Origin: Pedobacter frigidisoli
GTDB lineage: Bacteria; Bacteroidota; Bacteroidia; Sphingobacteriales; Sphingobacteriaceae
Direction: 5' to 3'
DNA length: 64,000 bases
Assembly: GCF_004331675.1 (NCBI RefSeq)
Contig: NZ_SJSN01000003.1
Span: forward strand, 124,001 to 188,000
Positions 17,852 through 27,100 of this stretch are shown here, one piece after another (position 1 is the first letter of the stretch; each line of letters starts with the position of its first letter). Under the pieces are notes generated by a model. It ran no database searches. It had not been told where the DNA came from and saw nothing but the letters and a program-made list of their open reading frames with translations. A program made the position numbers and the translations under genes.

Positions 17852-18733
17852 ATGACAGTAGCTACTTTAAGCCCCTCCCAAATCATTTCGAACCAACTAA
17901 ATGTATTTATTGAATTACTGGTAAAGAAATTTGAGCCATTGAAAATTTATTCATTTTGCAGAATCATAAAATCCGATAATCGTTTAGGATGATTTACGAC
18001 TAGCCTAGATAAAAATGAGCCACATTACTTTCTGCTAATGATAATGGAAAGCTCAACTAGGAATGAGCACGAAGCCCAGGATTTTTGCAGATCCAAATTT
18101 AATGAAGGTAAGATTACCATACTTTCTCATGGAAATGAAACCATTAAGGAGCGTATCAAAAAAAACAACAGGTTTTTCATTACGATATTAAACCAAGGGA
18201 GGCTTCTCTATAATAATACTGGAGTCCTGGCGCAGGACACCGAAATCGAATTTGATCCCAGCCAAAACTTTGAAAAGGCCAAAAAGCATTTTGAACATCG
18301 GATAAAATTGGCTCAGGGATTTTTAGATGCTGCAGAAGATAGTTATGCTAATCAACATTATGCTATTGCAGTTTTTTTGACCCACCAGGTCATTGAACAA
18401 TGCACCATTGCATTGATAAGGGAACATCTCGCTTACAGGTCAGATATTCATCACTTAGGCCGTCAACTCGATCTCTGCTGTTGCTTCTCAGAAGAACTTT
18501 CTAATCTTTTTAGAACTACAAAGGATGATCTATCATTATTTGAAATTTTACTAAGGAGCTATTCCCAGGCAAGATATAAGGATACATTTAAAGTTGATTC
18601 GGAAGATGCGGATAAACTTATATCAAAAGCATATGCATTTTTCAAACTCACAAAAGAGATTTGCACCAATAAAATAGATGAATTTAAATTGCAGAATGAG
18701 CTGCAAAAAGAAATAGAGGTAGGTTTTGAATAA
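17852..18733 (+). pseudogene. Nucleotidyltransferase-like/HEPN-domain protein interrupted by one in-frame TGA
   Basis: One continuous frame runs from the ATG at 17852 to the stop at 18733 except for a TGA at 17990-17992. The part before the stop (MTVATLSPSQIISNQLNVF ... FEPLKIYSFC) resembles the start of nucleotidyltransferase-like folds. The part after it reads FTTSLDKNEPHYFLLMIMES, then a HEPN domain with YAIAVFLTHQVIEQCTIALI and the late motif YSQARYKDTF. Translation could reinitiate at 18038 to give a 231-aa HEPN protein. Single-base nonsense mutation is the simplest explanation; recoding or a sequencing error are alternatives. HEPN proteins often act as RNases or in toxin systems. Confidence 0.75.
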
Positions 18734-20019
18734 TTTAATTCCCGACATACCTTTTTACAGGTTTTTTAAACTCCCGTTCAAAAATCCAACCCGATTGCTA
18801 GAAAGAAAAACCCTGGATTCATTATCAGAATTCAGGTCACCAAAACGCGGCTACCTTTCTGTCAACGTAAAACATTTGGGTTTTGTTAACGAGATACTTA
18901 CCTCCTCGATCAGTATCGGAAAAGAAGATACAGAATTCGTATACCTGAGGGTAACACAGGATCATTTACTTATCAGCTGCAGCGTGGATACAGATGAATT
19001 TTATTTAAGCAGATATGCCTACTTTTTTCTAAATAAATATTTATGGTTTTATCATGAAAAAAGCTTTGAGGACTATTACTATCCGGATTTCTTGGATGCT
19101 GATAATGGAACTTCGAAATATCTGAAAATCGCGAGCGATAGCAAGGGGCTAACCATTAAACTAAAAGATCCATTTAGGAATCTTTTTAAACCAGGCGTTT
19201 CGCTTCCACTTGTTCCATTAGAAAACGAGGCAAGAACCAATATTTTCATTGAGCCACAATTATCGGATTCGTATAGATAATTTCACACCGGTTATCGCAT
19301 ATTGCATTTTAGATCCTTTGAATCTACACGAGAAATACAATGAAGAAAAAGAATTGCCCTTAATCATTCCTTTTACAGCAACCCTAAATAATGACAAAAT
19401 AAATTTTAAATCATTATTGACATACCTAAACAGTAAAACAACATCAGACGATCTGGAACTCAATTCAGCGCAGCTTATTTTGAACGACATCTGCGAAGAA
19501 ATGTGGGAGAACTCTTTTTACTTTCAAACTAAAAACCATAAAGATGAAAATTATCACAGAACTTTTTCCGAAAGAAAAAAATTACAGTTTGATCTCTGGA
19601 AAAGTGCACTTCCACAACTTATGAATGAACGGTTCATGTGCTATCAATGGATTTATGGCTTAAGATACATAAAAGGAAAGCCGACAAAAAAAGATATTCG
19701 ATTCTGTCAGGTTGCGAGTGATATACCTCAACTGAAATTTTTTCTGATTGACAAAGGAGAATACTATTTCCTTGACCTTAAATTTATGGTTAATGGCAAG
19801 CTCTCCAATTTTGCTCCGATTTTTAACATGTTCTTTTTTGCTGCCTCAGAAAAGGACCCAATGGAATTTTATCTTTTTGCATCAATGGCCGATGCAGAAC
19901 TTGTATTTTATTTCTCAAAAATAAGTTTTCGATTGCCGATACTCAAGAAACATTATGAATCCCACTTGAAGCCCTTTGTTCAACAAATTGAGCAAACCTA
20001 TGGCTTAACCAAAAGATAG
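18726..20019 (+). pseudogene. Unknown ~430-aa protein, probably split by a frameshift near 19222-19278
   Basis: Two overlapping frames are coding-like: 18726-19280 (184 codons from a TTG that overlaps the HEPN stop; no internal Met) and 19249-20019 (256 codons, TTG start). Neither has an ATG at a sensible place. The frames overlap by 32 bp exactly where one protein stops making sense and the other begins, which suggests one gene with a single indel. Seen features: SVNVKHLGFVNEIL in the first half and FMCYQWIYGLRYIKGKPTKK in the second. The family is not recognised. A strong terminator follows at 20034-20073. Confidence 0.5.
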
Positions 20020-20033
20020 TCCTACACCAAATG

Positions 20034-20073
20034 CCTGTCCATTCTGGAATTTTAGAATGGGCAGGATTTTTTT
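20034..20073 (+). terminator. Rho-independent terminator
   Basis: Stem cctgtccattct / agaatgggcagg (one G-T pair) with loop ggaatttt is followed by attttttt. It lies 15 bp after the stop of the split gene and separates it from the convergent mobilisation genes. Confidence 0.88.
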
Positions 20074-20152
20074 CGTAGATGTAAAAAGCAAACTTGAGGG
20101 TGGATATTGAGCGGCAGGGTTTGCAGGCCACAAATGCGTGGTGGGTGAATTA

Positions 20153-20755
20153 TCAATTAGCTTTTTTCTGCTTATCCTTCAAACTTTTTTTTGCTTGCCT
20201 GGCGCTTTCATAATCTTTCTTTGCCTGGGCTTCCTTTAGGCTTGCCTCAACTAATACCTTATGTTGATGTATTTGGAGATCAGCGTTTTTTATCAGGTTC
20301 TCTTTGTCTTTCAGATAATGCCCGTCAATTTCAATGGCGAGCTCTGGGTAGGCACCGCGTATCACCTTAAATTTATCTGATTCGGTTTCGAGCTCGCCGT
20401 TCCTGAAAATTAAAGAAATGGAACTCCCTAAAGAAATTGCAACAACAAGAAAAATAATTATAGCACCAGTAAAATAGAACTTTGAGTTTATTTCGTATTG
20501 ATGCTTTAGTTTAAATGCCTTGGGTAAGTGCTCAATTTTCTCCTTTAACTCATTCATCGAAACTGCGAATTTATTAAGTTCCTCAATAGAAGGCATTAAT
20601 TCTCCATCAGGCGTAGTTATTGTAGTCTTATCATCGGCTTGGGAATGCTGTTGCTCGATGATAACTGATAGCTTTTCATCGTGGGATTTCATCTGACCAA
20701 TAAGCAGATCCATGATCTCTTCTATATTTTCTAATTTTTCATTTATCTTTTCCAT
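20153..20755 (-). CDS. Mobilisation-associated membrane coiled-coil protein
   Basis: The 200-aa protein has an N-terminal coiled coil (KINEKLENIEEIMDLLIGQM), one membrane span around residues 92-115 (FTGAIIIFLVVAISLGSSIS) and a C-terminal Lys/Ala/Gln-rich coiled coil ending KSLKDKQKKAN. It lies 21 bp downstream of the relaxase gene on the same strand, a position often taken by an accessory membrane protein in Bacteroidota mobilisable elements. A role in tethering the relaxosome to the membrane is inferred from topology and context only. Confidence 0.7.
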   Translation of the reverse strand: MEKINEKLENIEEIMDLLIGQMKSHDEKLSVIIEQQHSQADDKTTITTPDGELMPSIEELNKFAVSMNELKEKIEHLPKAFKLKHQYEINSKFYFTGAIIIFLVVAISLGSSISLIFRNGELETESDKFKVIRGAYPELAIEIDGHYLKDKENLIKNADLQIHQHKVLVEASLKEAQAKKDYESARQAKKSLKDKQKKAN

Positions 20756-20776
20756 TAGATTGCATTTAATTTTTAA

Positions 20777-21721
20777 TTACCTACCTCTTCCCTGGCTTTG
20801 TTCTTCATCATAACCGGTTCCTCTTTTTTTCTTTTTTCTCGGCTCCGGTTCAGCGTGGATTGGTGAGAACGTCGGCGTAAACAGAATTTCCAATATATCA
20901 GTCAGTTTGGACGATTCAGTATACTTCTCCTTACCAAGAGAACTTTCACTAAATTCCCTTTCTGGCAAGCTTGTTTTGGTAGAATCCTGTTGAACAGATA
21001 TATCCTGAAAAAAGGCATTGAGCTTACCATAACTGAGTGATCTGTCAATTTCTGAACCTTTAAAAATATATTCTCCGCTCTTGAATGAAATGCCCTGTAT
21101 TTCGTTGCCACCGTTCTTATATTTGAAAACCATTTCAATACCGGCATTGGATAGTTTATTTCCAAAGTTCTTCCAGTTTTCGCTGCTTTTTTGCGCTAAT
21201 TTAATTTGGTCAAAAAGCTGATACCGGATCTTATCGCTCCCTTTAAGTGCCTTTCTGTTAACTTTGTCTCTATCCTTTGCCATAAATAACCCATGCTTTA
21301 TGGTTATGTCCTTGCAAGCCGCAACGTTTTTTTTGAACTGGAACTGATCGGAGATTGTCTTTCCATCATTATCCACACGATTATAAATTATGTGTAAGTG
21401 GGGATGATGGTTATCGTTATGGCGGACAACAAGAAACTGCGTATTTCTTATGCCCATGAGTTTCAAATATTCCATCGCCATTGCCAACATATTTTCATTA
21501 CTCAATTTAACTCTATCAACTTCGCTCCAGCTAAGAGAAGTATGGGCTACAGCTTTTGAAAGCTCCGGATTCATTTTTCTTTGCAAATCAAAATCCCTTA
21601 CAATGAGGGATGGATTATCCATCCTGATCCCATCCCCATGAAGAATCTCTGCATCTTTCTTATTTACCACATAACGAACACAACCACCAAAGCTTTTTCC
21701 AATTACAACTTTTCCTATCAT
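20777..21721 (-). CDS. Relaxase/mobilisation nuclease (MobP/MobB-like)
   Basis: This 314-aa protein begins MIGKVVIGKSFGGCVRYVV, a typical start of PF03432 relaxases. The metal-binding three-His motif is HNDNHHPHLH (residues 101-110), followed by IIYNRVD. The likely catalytic nicking residue is in the N-terminal domain (Tyr17 in VRYVV is a candidate). The C-terminus is basic and low-complexity (EPRKKKKRGTGYDEEQS). It nicks oriT and pilots the strand during transfer. The start overlaps the upstream mobC stop by four bases. Length is near the low end of the family, with no helicase or primase domain. Confidence 0.92.
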   Translation of the reverse strand: MIGKVVIGKSFGGCVRYVVNKKDAEILHGDGIRMDNPSLIVRDFDLQRKMNPELSKAVAHTSLSWSEVDRVKLSNENMLAMAMEYLKLMGIRNTQFLVVRHNDNHHPHLHIIYNRVDNDGKTISDQFQFKKNVAACKDITIKHGLFMAKDRDKVNRKALKGSDKIRYQLFDQIKLAQKSSENWKNFGNKLSNAGIEMVFKYKNGGNEIQGISFKSGEYIFKGSEIDRSLSYGKLNAFFQDISVQQDSTKTSLPEREFSESSLGKEKYTESSKLTDILEILFTPTFSPIHAEPEPRKKKKRGTGYDEEQSQGRGR

Positions 21722-22077
21722 TCCCTGAAATACTTAGCAATCAATTCATGTATCTCACCTATTAACTCCCTACATTTTTTCTGGAACACCAATAGTCCTT
21801 GCTCATGAGAAAGCTTGGTGAGTTGGTTCAGGTTGTTTGCCATTCCAGCGAGTATCCTGAATACCCTTAAATCCTCAGGACTTATTCTCGGTGAAACCTT
21901 TCCCGCTTTAGCCGCCTGGCGAAACCAATCACTGATTTTAATTCCAGCCTTATTAGCCTTTCCCTCAATGATAAAATGATCCGTTTTGCTCAATCTCACC
22001 ATAATAATCTTTTCTCGTTTTATCTTCTTTACCGGTCTGCCTCCCTTGGACTTTCCGGCACTAAATAGTTCTTCCAT
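21718..22077 (-). CDS. MobC-like relaxosome accessory protein
   Basis: The 119-aa protein starts with a basic segment (KGGRPVKKIKREKI) and a ribbon-helix-helix-like stretch (IMVRLSKTDHFIIEGKANKAGIK), then ISDWFRQAAKAGK. The C-terminal half RILAGMANNLNQLTKLSHEQG matches the MobC consensus for relaxosome proteins that bind oriT and aid the relaxase. It overlaps the relaxase start (ATGA) and lies directly downstream of the structured region at 22118-22191, as expected for a protein that binds oriT. Confidence 0.88.
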   Translation of the reverse strand: MEELFSAGKSKGGRPVKKIKREKIIMVRLSKTDHFIIEGKANKAGIKISDWFRQAAKAGKVSPRISPEDLRVFRILAGMANNLNQLTKLSHEQGLLVFQKKCRELIGEIHELIAKYFRE

Positions 22078-22117
22078 CAGGGTTCTAATTTTTCTTCACC
22101 TACTTTTTGCGACCACC

Positions 22118-22191
22118 GGGAGTAAAAAGGCAAGTTCTTTTTCGCCAGAGCGAAAAAGGTTTTTGTATAGCAAAAACATAAACTTGCTCCC
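22118..22191. other. Branched inverted-repeat structure, candidate oriT
   Basis: Two perfect hairpins stand side by side: ctttttcg-ccagag-cgaaaaag (22137-22158) and gtttttg-tatag-caaaaac (22159-22177). They are enclosed by an outer stem: gggag (22118-22122) and caagtt (22131-22136) pair with aacttg (22181-22186) and ctccc (22187-22191). The region is 41 bp upstream of the mobC start. Structured repeats directly upstream of mob genes are typical of oriT. The nic site is not identified. Confidence 0.6.
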
Positions 22192-22238
22192 TCAAAGTTT
22201 TTTAGAAAATCCGTCGCAGAATATAGGTTGATAAAACG

Positions 22239-22520
22239 TTATTTATTTAAAAAAATCAGACTCCCAGAAGGATTGAAAGACGGCAGATAATTAATATAAC
22301 CGGACCGGCATAAATCCTTAATACACTTATGGTAAGTGCTGGTTGATCTGATCTTTGAAATTCTCATTAGCTTTTTTCTGGTGACAACAATTGGATTCAT
22401 CATTCCACCACTGGCCCAGCACTGTACGATTGATGTGAAGAGGCTGATATGTAAGGGCGAAATTACATGGTCTTCCGCTGCCTTGCACAGGAAAACTGAT
22501 AGTGGTGTAACCATTCTCAT
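22239..22520 (-). CDS. Small conserved mobile-element protein, HTH-like
   Basis: The 93-aa protein contains VVTRKKLMRISKIRSTSTYH and KCIKDLCRSGYINYLPSF, a winged-helix-like arrangement. Its ATG overlaps the stop of the excisionase-like gene (ATGA), so the two are translated together. I know this kind of gene as a regular neighbour of excisionase-like HTH genes in Bacteroidota elements, but its function is not established. It is placed between the excisionase-like gene and the oriT candidate. Confidence 0.7.
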   Translation of the reverse strand: MRMVTPLSVFLCKAAEDHVISPLHISLFTSIVQCWASGGMMNPIVVTRKKLMRISKIRSTSTYHKCIKDLCRSGYINYLPSFNPSGSLIFLNK

Positions 22521-22804
22521 CTCAGAATATTTGGGTTTTTTGGAAACTGCAAAACCTTATTAATCTCCTCCACGCTGTAATACATGGTTCCACCAATTTT
22601 GGTAAAACTTAGCGTTCCATTATTTCTAAGGGTTTGAAGGGTTCCGGTGGATATGCCCAATAATTTTCTGACTTCATTGCTACGAAGCCATTTTTTATCG
22701 GTCGGTTTTTCTGGAGCCAGAAATGCTTTAAGTTCTTTAAATAGATCTGATTTGAAATCCATCAAATCAGATTTGGTCATAATTTCTATAGACATAAGAT
22801 TCAA
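22517..22804 (-). CDS. Excisionase-like helix-turn-helix protein (HTH_17)
   Basis: At up to 95 aa (a start at the ATG at 22795, MSIEIMTKSD, is equally plausible), the protein carries the MerR-like HTH_17 signature: KWLRSNEVRKLLGISTGTLQ, TLRNNGTLSFTKIGGTMYYS and VEEINKVL. In integrated elements of Bacteroidota such proteins act as recombination directionality factors or regulators of mob/tra genes. Location next to the mobilisation genes and 25 kb from the integrase makes a regulatory or excision role plausible. Which of the two cannot be decided from the sequence. Confidence 0.85.
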   Translation of the reverse strand: MNLMSIEIMTKSDLMDFKSDLFKELKAFLAPEKPTDKKWLRSNEVRKLLGISTGTLQTLRNNGTLSFTKIGGTMYYSVEEINKVLQFPKNPNILR

Positions 22805-22898
22805 TTAGTTTGGCGACATTGCCAGCACAAAATTGAATCAGAAAATAGCATTTTATATGACCAGTTGTTTGCTTTGGTCAAATGAAACGTGTTTTGAT

Positions 22899-23648
22899 CT
22901 AGGGTTTTGGATTAACAGGTATAATTTTGAAGAGTTTGTTGGATTCTGATACATCAGAGCCTTTAATCAGCTTTCCAGTTTTATTAGCGGGAAAGTAATT
23001 CCTAAGGGTTTCAAGAGAGATTTCGCTTTCTCCATGTTGAAAGTATCTGGCAATCATCTTATACCACGGGCTTTGGGACTGTGAGCTAGCTAATTTTTTT
23101 CCATCAGGTGTTTGGAGATTCTGAATCTGCTTTATCAAATCTATTAACTGTGGTAAATTACCGTCTAGAAGTCTTATTTTCTGATCCGACTCGTAACGGT
23201 TTAGGGATTTAATTTGACCCTTTAATAGTAAAATTTCTTGCTTAAGTCTTAATATCTCTATATCCTGTTCAGAAACAACTATTTCCAAGCTCTTTTTAAT
23301 ATGCCATTTATCGAACCGCACAAGAATATCCTTGAATTTCCTTAAGGCTTCGAGGCTTTTAATTGTATCTAATGCCGTTATATTTTTTTTATGGTAATGG
23401 GCAATTTGATCTTCAATTTTATCTAAAACATGCGTAAAAAATTCCTTTTCAGTATTCAAATTGTTATAAGAAACAAACCAACCAAGGTGGAATTGATAGT
23501 ATTCTGCATATTCTCCAAATTCAAGGCTGAAGAATTTTTTGAAGAAAAAATTATCTCCTTTTTTCCTGTCAAACTTAATTGGATTACCGATCTCATACTT
23601 GTGCGGGCTTTTATCAAATGGATCTCTAAATTTGAAATATTCTATCAT
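22899..23648 (-). CDS. Unknown 249-aa mobile-element protein
   Basis: This protein is soluble and basic with a coiled-coil central section (ILRLKQEILLLKGQIKSL) and a C-terminal segment SPWYKMIARYFQHGESEISLETLRNYFPA that looks like a helical DNA- or protein-binding module. The arrangement is reminiscent of RteC-like regulators of conjugative transposons, but I cannot confirm that family. It lies 94 bp upstream of the excisionase-like gene on the same strand, at the end of the mobilisation module. Confidence 0.65.
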   Translation of the reverse strand: MIEYFKFRDPFDKSPHKYEIGNPIKFDRKKGDNFFFKKFFSLEFGEYAEYYQFHLGWFVSYNNLNTEKEFFTHVLDKIEDQIAHYHKKNITALDTIKSLEALRKFKDILVRFDKWHIKKSLEIVVSEQDIEILRLKQEILLLKGQIKSLNRYESDQKIRLLDGNLPQLIDLIKQIQNLQTPDGKKLASSQSQSPWYKMIARYFQHGESEISLETLRNYFPANKTGKLIKGSDVSESNKLFKIIPVNPKP

Positions 23649-24289
23649 AAAATAATTCTACTGTATAATCTAAATTAAACATTAAATGTAGAAATGGGAA
23701 CTTGACGAATACTTTTGAAAAACTTTAAAATACTAGCCATGGCAATTTATTTTTGTTCTACATGTGTGGCTTCTAATACCAACTGTATGGTTTGTTAAAA
23801 CAAATCTTGCGTATTACATCAATAATCAATCGTTTTCTTACATTGATTTTTACTAATAATCAAAATTTTGAGTTAATTATTTTCATGGAAAAATTCAACT
23901 CTAGTTTCCGACATAATATGACTACCCATCCTGAAGTATACATATGGCACTTATGAAACATATATTGAAAAATAAAAATAATTTCCAAATAAGCTTACAT
24001 ACAGATCTGGGAACTGACTTTCATACTTAAGAAAGTTTGAAAGCTATATCAGTAAAAATAAAAACCTCAATATACCAAATGCCCTCAAAAGCTTTGACCT
24101 ATTGAGGGCATTAATGTTAAGCCACCAAAAATATTAATCTCTCAGGTGTTTTAGTTAATTCTGTTATTACCAATGCTCCTTGTGGATATTGATAAACCTA
24201 TTAAGCAGGTTCCATTGTTTTGCATATACCTTGTCATTGATATTTTACCTTGAATATAAGAGAAATATGACATATCTAGCTTCATGATT
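23649..24289. other. 640-bp non-coding junction between mobilisation module and SusCD cargo
   Basis: No convincing open frame on either strand. The only clear structure is the terminator at 24078-24112, which serves the minus-strand cargo operon. A very short minus-strand peptide-like stretch near 24180-24250 (VYAKQWNLLNRFINIHKEHW) could be a relic. Base composition is strongly AT-rich. Confidence 0.5.
24078..24112 (-). terminator. Terminator of the first SusCD operon
   Basis: An 11-bp perfect stem aatgccctcaa / ttgagggcatt encloses a 13-nt loop about 180 bp past the DUF4302 gene stop. It is the only strong hairpin downstream of that minus-strand operon. Confidence 0.7.
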
Positions 24290-25636
24290 TTAGGGAAGAT
24301 AAACGAGAGTTCCACTTACTGTAAAGGTGGGATGTTCTACGCTTTTCAGCTGACCCAGTAACGCTCCAGAGACAGGATGATTAAGATAGTCTACCGTAAA
24401 TTGATCTGAACCGAAACGCTCAGTTATCAATGGATCAGCAATTTTTCCGGTAAAGCCCGCATTTACGCTCTCATTAGTAATAGGCTGGATAGGCATTAAG
24501 GTAAATTTTAGGAGGCCAGTTGACGAAACGGTATATGTATAGTAAAAACCCATTTGATAACGGTTTGGCCCCGTGTAAACATCAGCTAACAAAATCAATG
24601 TCTTGTTTTCTGCTTTTAGATTAAAGTAAAGAGCCCCAAGTCTAAAATTATAAAAAGGTATGGCTAGTAGTGGTGGCACTATTGCGGCCCTTCTTTGCTC
24701 AAAATCTATTCCCCAACCCGGATAAGTGGTTGCATCGGGCGCGATCACCCTTAACCGATTGTATGACATCTCCTGGTATAAAGAAAAAAGTGGTAAGATG
24801 AAAGGCGCTAACTCAGTACGTACGGCGTCCAAACTAATGTAATACAACTTCTTAACAGGATCCCATATCAATTCAGAAATGGGCTTTCCCTTAAATGAAA
24901 TTGGTTCTTTTAGCAATAGCCCAGTTGTAGAATAGGTGTATTTCGTAGCTATGTTTTTAAGTTCACCATTTTCAACCCAGGCAAAAGAAATCGCTTTGGT
25001 TGTATAATCTAGCTTAATTTGTGTCTTTGTACCATCTTCTAATTGGAAGAAGAGTTTTTTATTTACCTCCAGATAGGCATTACTTGCTGTAATAATATTT
25101 AACAAGCCTTTTGAATTGTAGGCCGTTTGCTCAGCCTGTGTAGCCTTTACCAGAACCAGCTTACTTTGCGAAATCTGTCCTGTCATTTTAATTGTGTCGC
25201 CTAGGACCTTATCGAAAGTAAAATCCACATCAAAAAACGGTAGCGTACTATGTAATGTGGGAATATAACCAAAAGTATCAAAGTAAAGCACCAAATTTTG
25301 TGCTGCCTTTATTCGATAAGAGCTCTCGGTGCTTTTAGTTGCTGCATCTGGAGAAAGGTCAGATAGCATCGTTACCCTATTTTTATCATTAAAGCTAATA
25401 TGGAATGAATATCCCATACTGTATAATGAGTTTGCATAAGGATCGTCACCTCCATATACCCTTGGGTAGTAGGTGGCTTTCCAGCCATACGTACTTCCTT
25501 TAAGCATATCATAGTGTGCCTCCAAAGCATCAGTAATACGGGTTTCGGGCTTTAGACCATCGATCAAAAGCTCTTTCTTTTCACAGCCAGTTAGCAAGGC
25601 AGACAAAAGTATTATATATGTGATTAATTTTTTCAT
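24290..25636 (-). CDS. DUF4302-family lipoprotein
   Basis: The 448-aa protein has a lipoprotein signal (ITYIILLSALLTGCEKK; acylated Cys18). The region ALEAHYDMLKGSTYGWKATYYP, then GYSFHISFNDKNRVTMLSDLS and SSYRIKAAQNLVLYFDTFGY, matches DUF4302, a surface or periplasmic lipoprotein family found downstream of susC/susD and zinc-metallopeptidase genes. Function is unknown; the conserved neighbourhood implies a role in binding or processing the same substrate. It is the last gene of a six-gene minus-strand set, 17 bp after the metallopeptidase gene. Confidence 0.85.
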   Translation of the reverse strand: MKKLITYIILLSALLTGCEKKELLIDGLKPETRITDALEAHYDMLKGSTYGWKATYYPRVYGGDDPYANSLYSMGYSFHISFNDKNRVTMLSDLSPDAATKSTESSYRIKAAQNLVLYFDTFGYIPTLHSTLPFFDVDFTFDKVLGDTIKMTGQISQSKLVLVKATQAEQTAYNSKGLLNIITASNAYLEVNKKLFFQLEDGTKTQIKLDYTTKAISFAWVENGELKNIATKYTYSTTGLLLKEPISFKGKPISELIWDPVKKLYYISLDAVRTELAPFILPLFSLYQEMSYNRLRVIAPDATTYPGWGIDFEQRRAAIVPPLLAIPFYNFRLGALYFNLKAENKTLILLADVYTGPNRYQMGFYYTYTVSSTGLLKFTLMPIQPITNESVNAGFTGKIADPLITERFGSDQFTVDYLNHPVSGALLGQLKSVEHPTFTVSGTLVYLP

Positions 25637-25653
25637 TTTGTTTAGTTTAAACG

Positions 25654-27009
25654 TTATTGCCCCATTAACCCGTAGAAATAAGAACTTGGATCACTTACCT
25701 TATAAAAAGCACCTAATGACCCTACATTGGCAATTTCTCCAGGAATAATCTGATTGATCCAATCAGCCTTGAAACGATTGTTTTGTAGATAGGCATGGAT
25801 ACCAACGAAATCTGATTTAAAGTACTGCATAAAACCATGATTCGTATCTGCCTGTTGAATCGCCTTTTCCTTAAAAGTAGTAATGCCGGTGTTGGGATTT
25901 ATATCAATATCAAAATCTATTTCAGGCTCATAAACAACAGTTCTTATCGTGAGGCGGTAACGAATGGTCATAAGGGTTCGGGACTTAAAGAACATGGTCA
26001 TATCCTCGATCGCAAATCCGTTATTGTTGAGTTCAGCTAAGACAGCATCTTTCCAGAGTTGCAAAAATTCAGGAGACTGTTTGGGGTCCGTAGCCGGATT
26101 GGCATAAAGCTTAGTATATCCTACATCCGGGCCAATCATCTGATATAATTGTGGTGGGAAAATCTTATAGAGCTGTTTCTGTACTTCGGTTTGCAGCTGA
26201 TAGAAATTGATGTTAAAAGCTGCCTTATAATAATTTACAACAAATTGTTCCTTTTGCTTGAACTTTAACTGTGCATCCACTGGAGCTAAGGCGACTATCT
26301 GGTTATACTTTACACGGCCCATCATGAGCATGTTTGAGGCTTGCTCGGCAAAGTCCTCTAGTGGCGAAACCCTTGCATACTGCGTGATAAATCCCAAAGA
26401 GCGTGCCTCAGCTAAGGTTCGCTGGGTCCAGTTAGCGTCATAACCTCCCTTGGACACAAGTTGGTAGTCTGGTTGAATGTCCACCGTTTGGTTTAGGATA
26501 TGTGTATATTCATGTTGAATAACCTGAATGAGCTGTTTAACCGACGCCAAGTTCCCCTTGTTGAAACTATTGATAACATATAGTACAACTTTACGTCCTC
26601 CCTCTGCGGTACCCAAGGTTATCGATCCATCTGAATTGAACTCTGCATTACCAGCCAGAACAAATTGTTTTGGGGAATGGAGCTTAATAAAATCTGCACC
26701 ACCGGCGACTTCGAAAGGCCTTATCCACAAATCCCTTACCGTCTCCATAGCAGAAATAACCAAGTTCTCTTTTGGCGGGGTAAGGTATCTCCCATAATCA
26801 TAATCGAAGCGATCAAACCGATACTTTGTTTCTATATTATAAGGATTTAGGAAATTGTCATCCAGCCAAAGGTCTATCGCCGTTTTATTCGTAATCATAT
26901 TTTGATCTATAAGATCTAGATTGGCGTTTAAGGCTTCCTCTTTTTTGCATGCGGTGAGAGCTGTGAGTAAAATGAGTATCACAGAACCAAATTGAAATAT
27001 TTTTTTCAT
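25654..27009 (-). CDS. Putative zinc-binding metallopeptidase lipoprotein
   Basis: The 451-aa protein has a lipobox (LLTALTACKK, Cys21). The HExxH zinc site is HEYTH (His166, Glu167, His170), and a downstream Glu in LEDFAEQASNM is a candidate third ligand. The N-terminal pattern IDLWLDDNFLNPYNIETKYRF fits the Bacteroidota zinc-binding metallopeptidase family (PF15890-like) that is regularly coupled to susC/susD. It is predicted to be surface-exposed or periplasmic and to cut peptide substrates before or during uptake through the neighbouring SusCD pair. Confidence 0.85.
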   Translation of the reverse strand: MKKIFQFGSVILILLTALTACKKEEALNANLDLIDQNMITNKTAIDLWLDDNFLNPYNIETKYRFDRFDYDYGRYLTPPKENLVISAMETVRDLWIRPFEVAGGADFIKLHSPKQFVLAGNAEFNSDGSITLGTAEGGRKVVLYVINSFNKGNLASVKQLIQVIQHEYTHILNQTVDIQPDYQLVSKGGYDANWTQRTLAEARSLGFITQYARVSPLEDFAEQASNMLMMGRVKYNQIVALAPVDAQLKFKQKEQFVVNYYKAAFNINFYQLQTEVQKQLYKIFPPQLYQMIGPDVGYTKLYANPATDPKQSPEFLQLWKDAVLAELNNNGFAIEDMTMFFKSRTLMTIRYRLTIRTVVYEPEIDFDIDINPNTGITTFKEKAIQQADTNHGFMQYFKSDFVGIHAYLQNNRFKADWINQIIPGEIANVGSLGAFYKVSDPSSYFYGLMGQ

Positions 27010-27100
27010 CTTTATATGTCTTTATTTAGGATTGATGCAACCATCATAACTTTTATTAATACACTGTGTGATCAGAGACTATTGTGGCTGATCTCAATAA

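Noticed and set aside
17990..17992. Selenocysteine readthrough at the TGA of the HEPN gene
   Set aside because: No SECIS-like hairpin is evident after the codon and the family is not known to use selenocysteine; a nonsense mutation is simpler.
20153..23648. Self-transmissible conjugative element
   Set aside because: Relaxase and accessory genes are present but no TraG/coupling ATPase, TraJ-type membrane proteins or VirB4-like ATPase appear anywhere between the att sites.
24150..24260. Possible gene fragment in the junction region
   Set aside because: The peptide-like stretch is only about 22 residues and ends in consecutive stops; no family could be supported.
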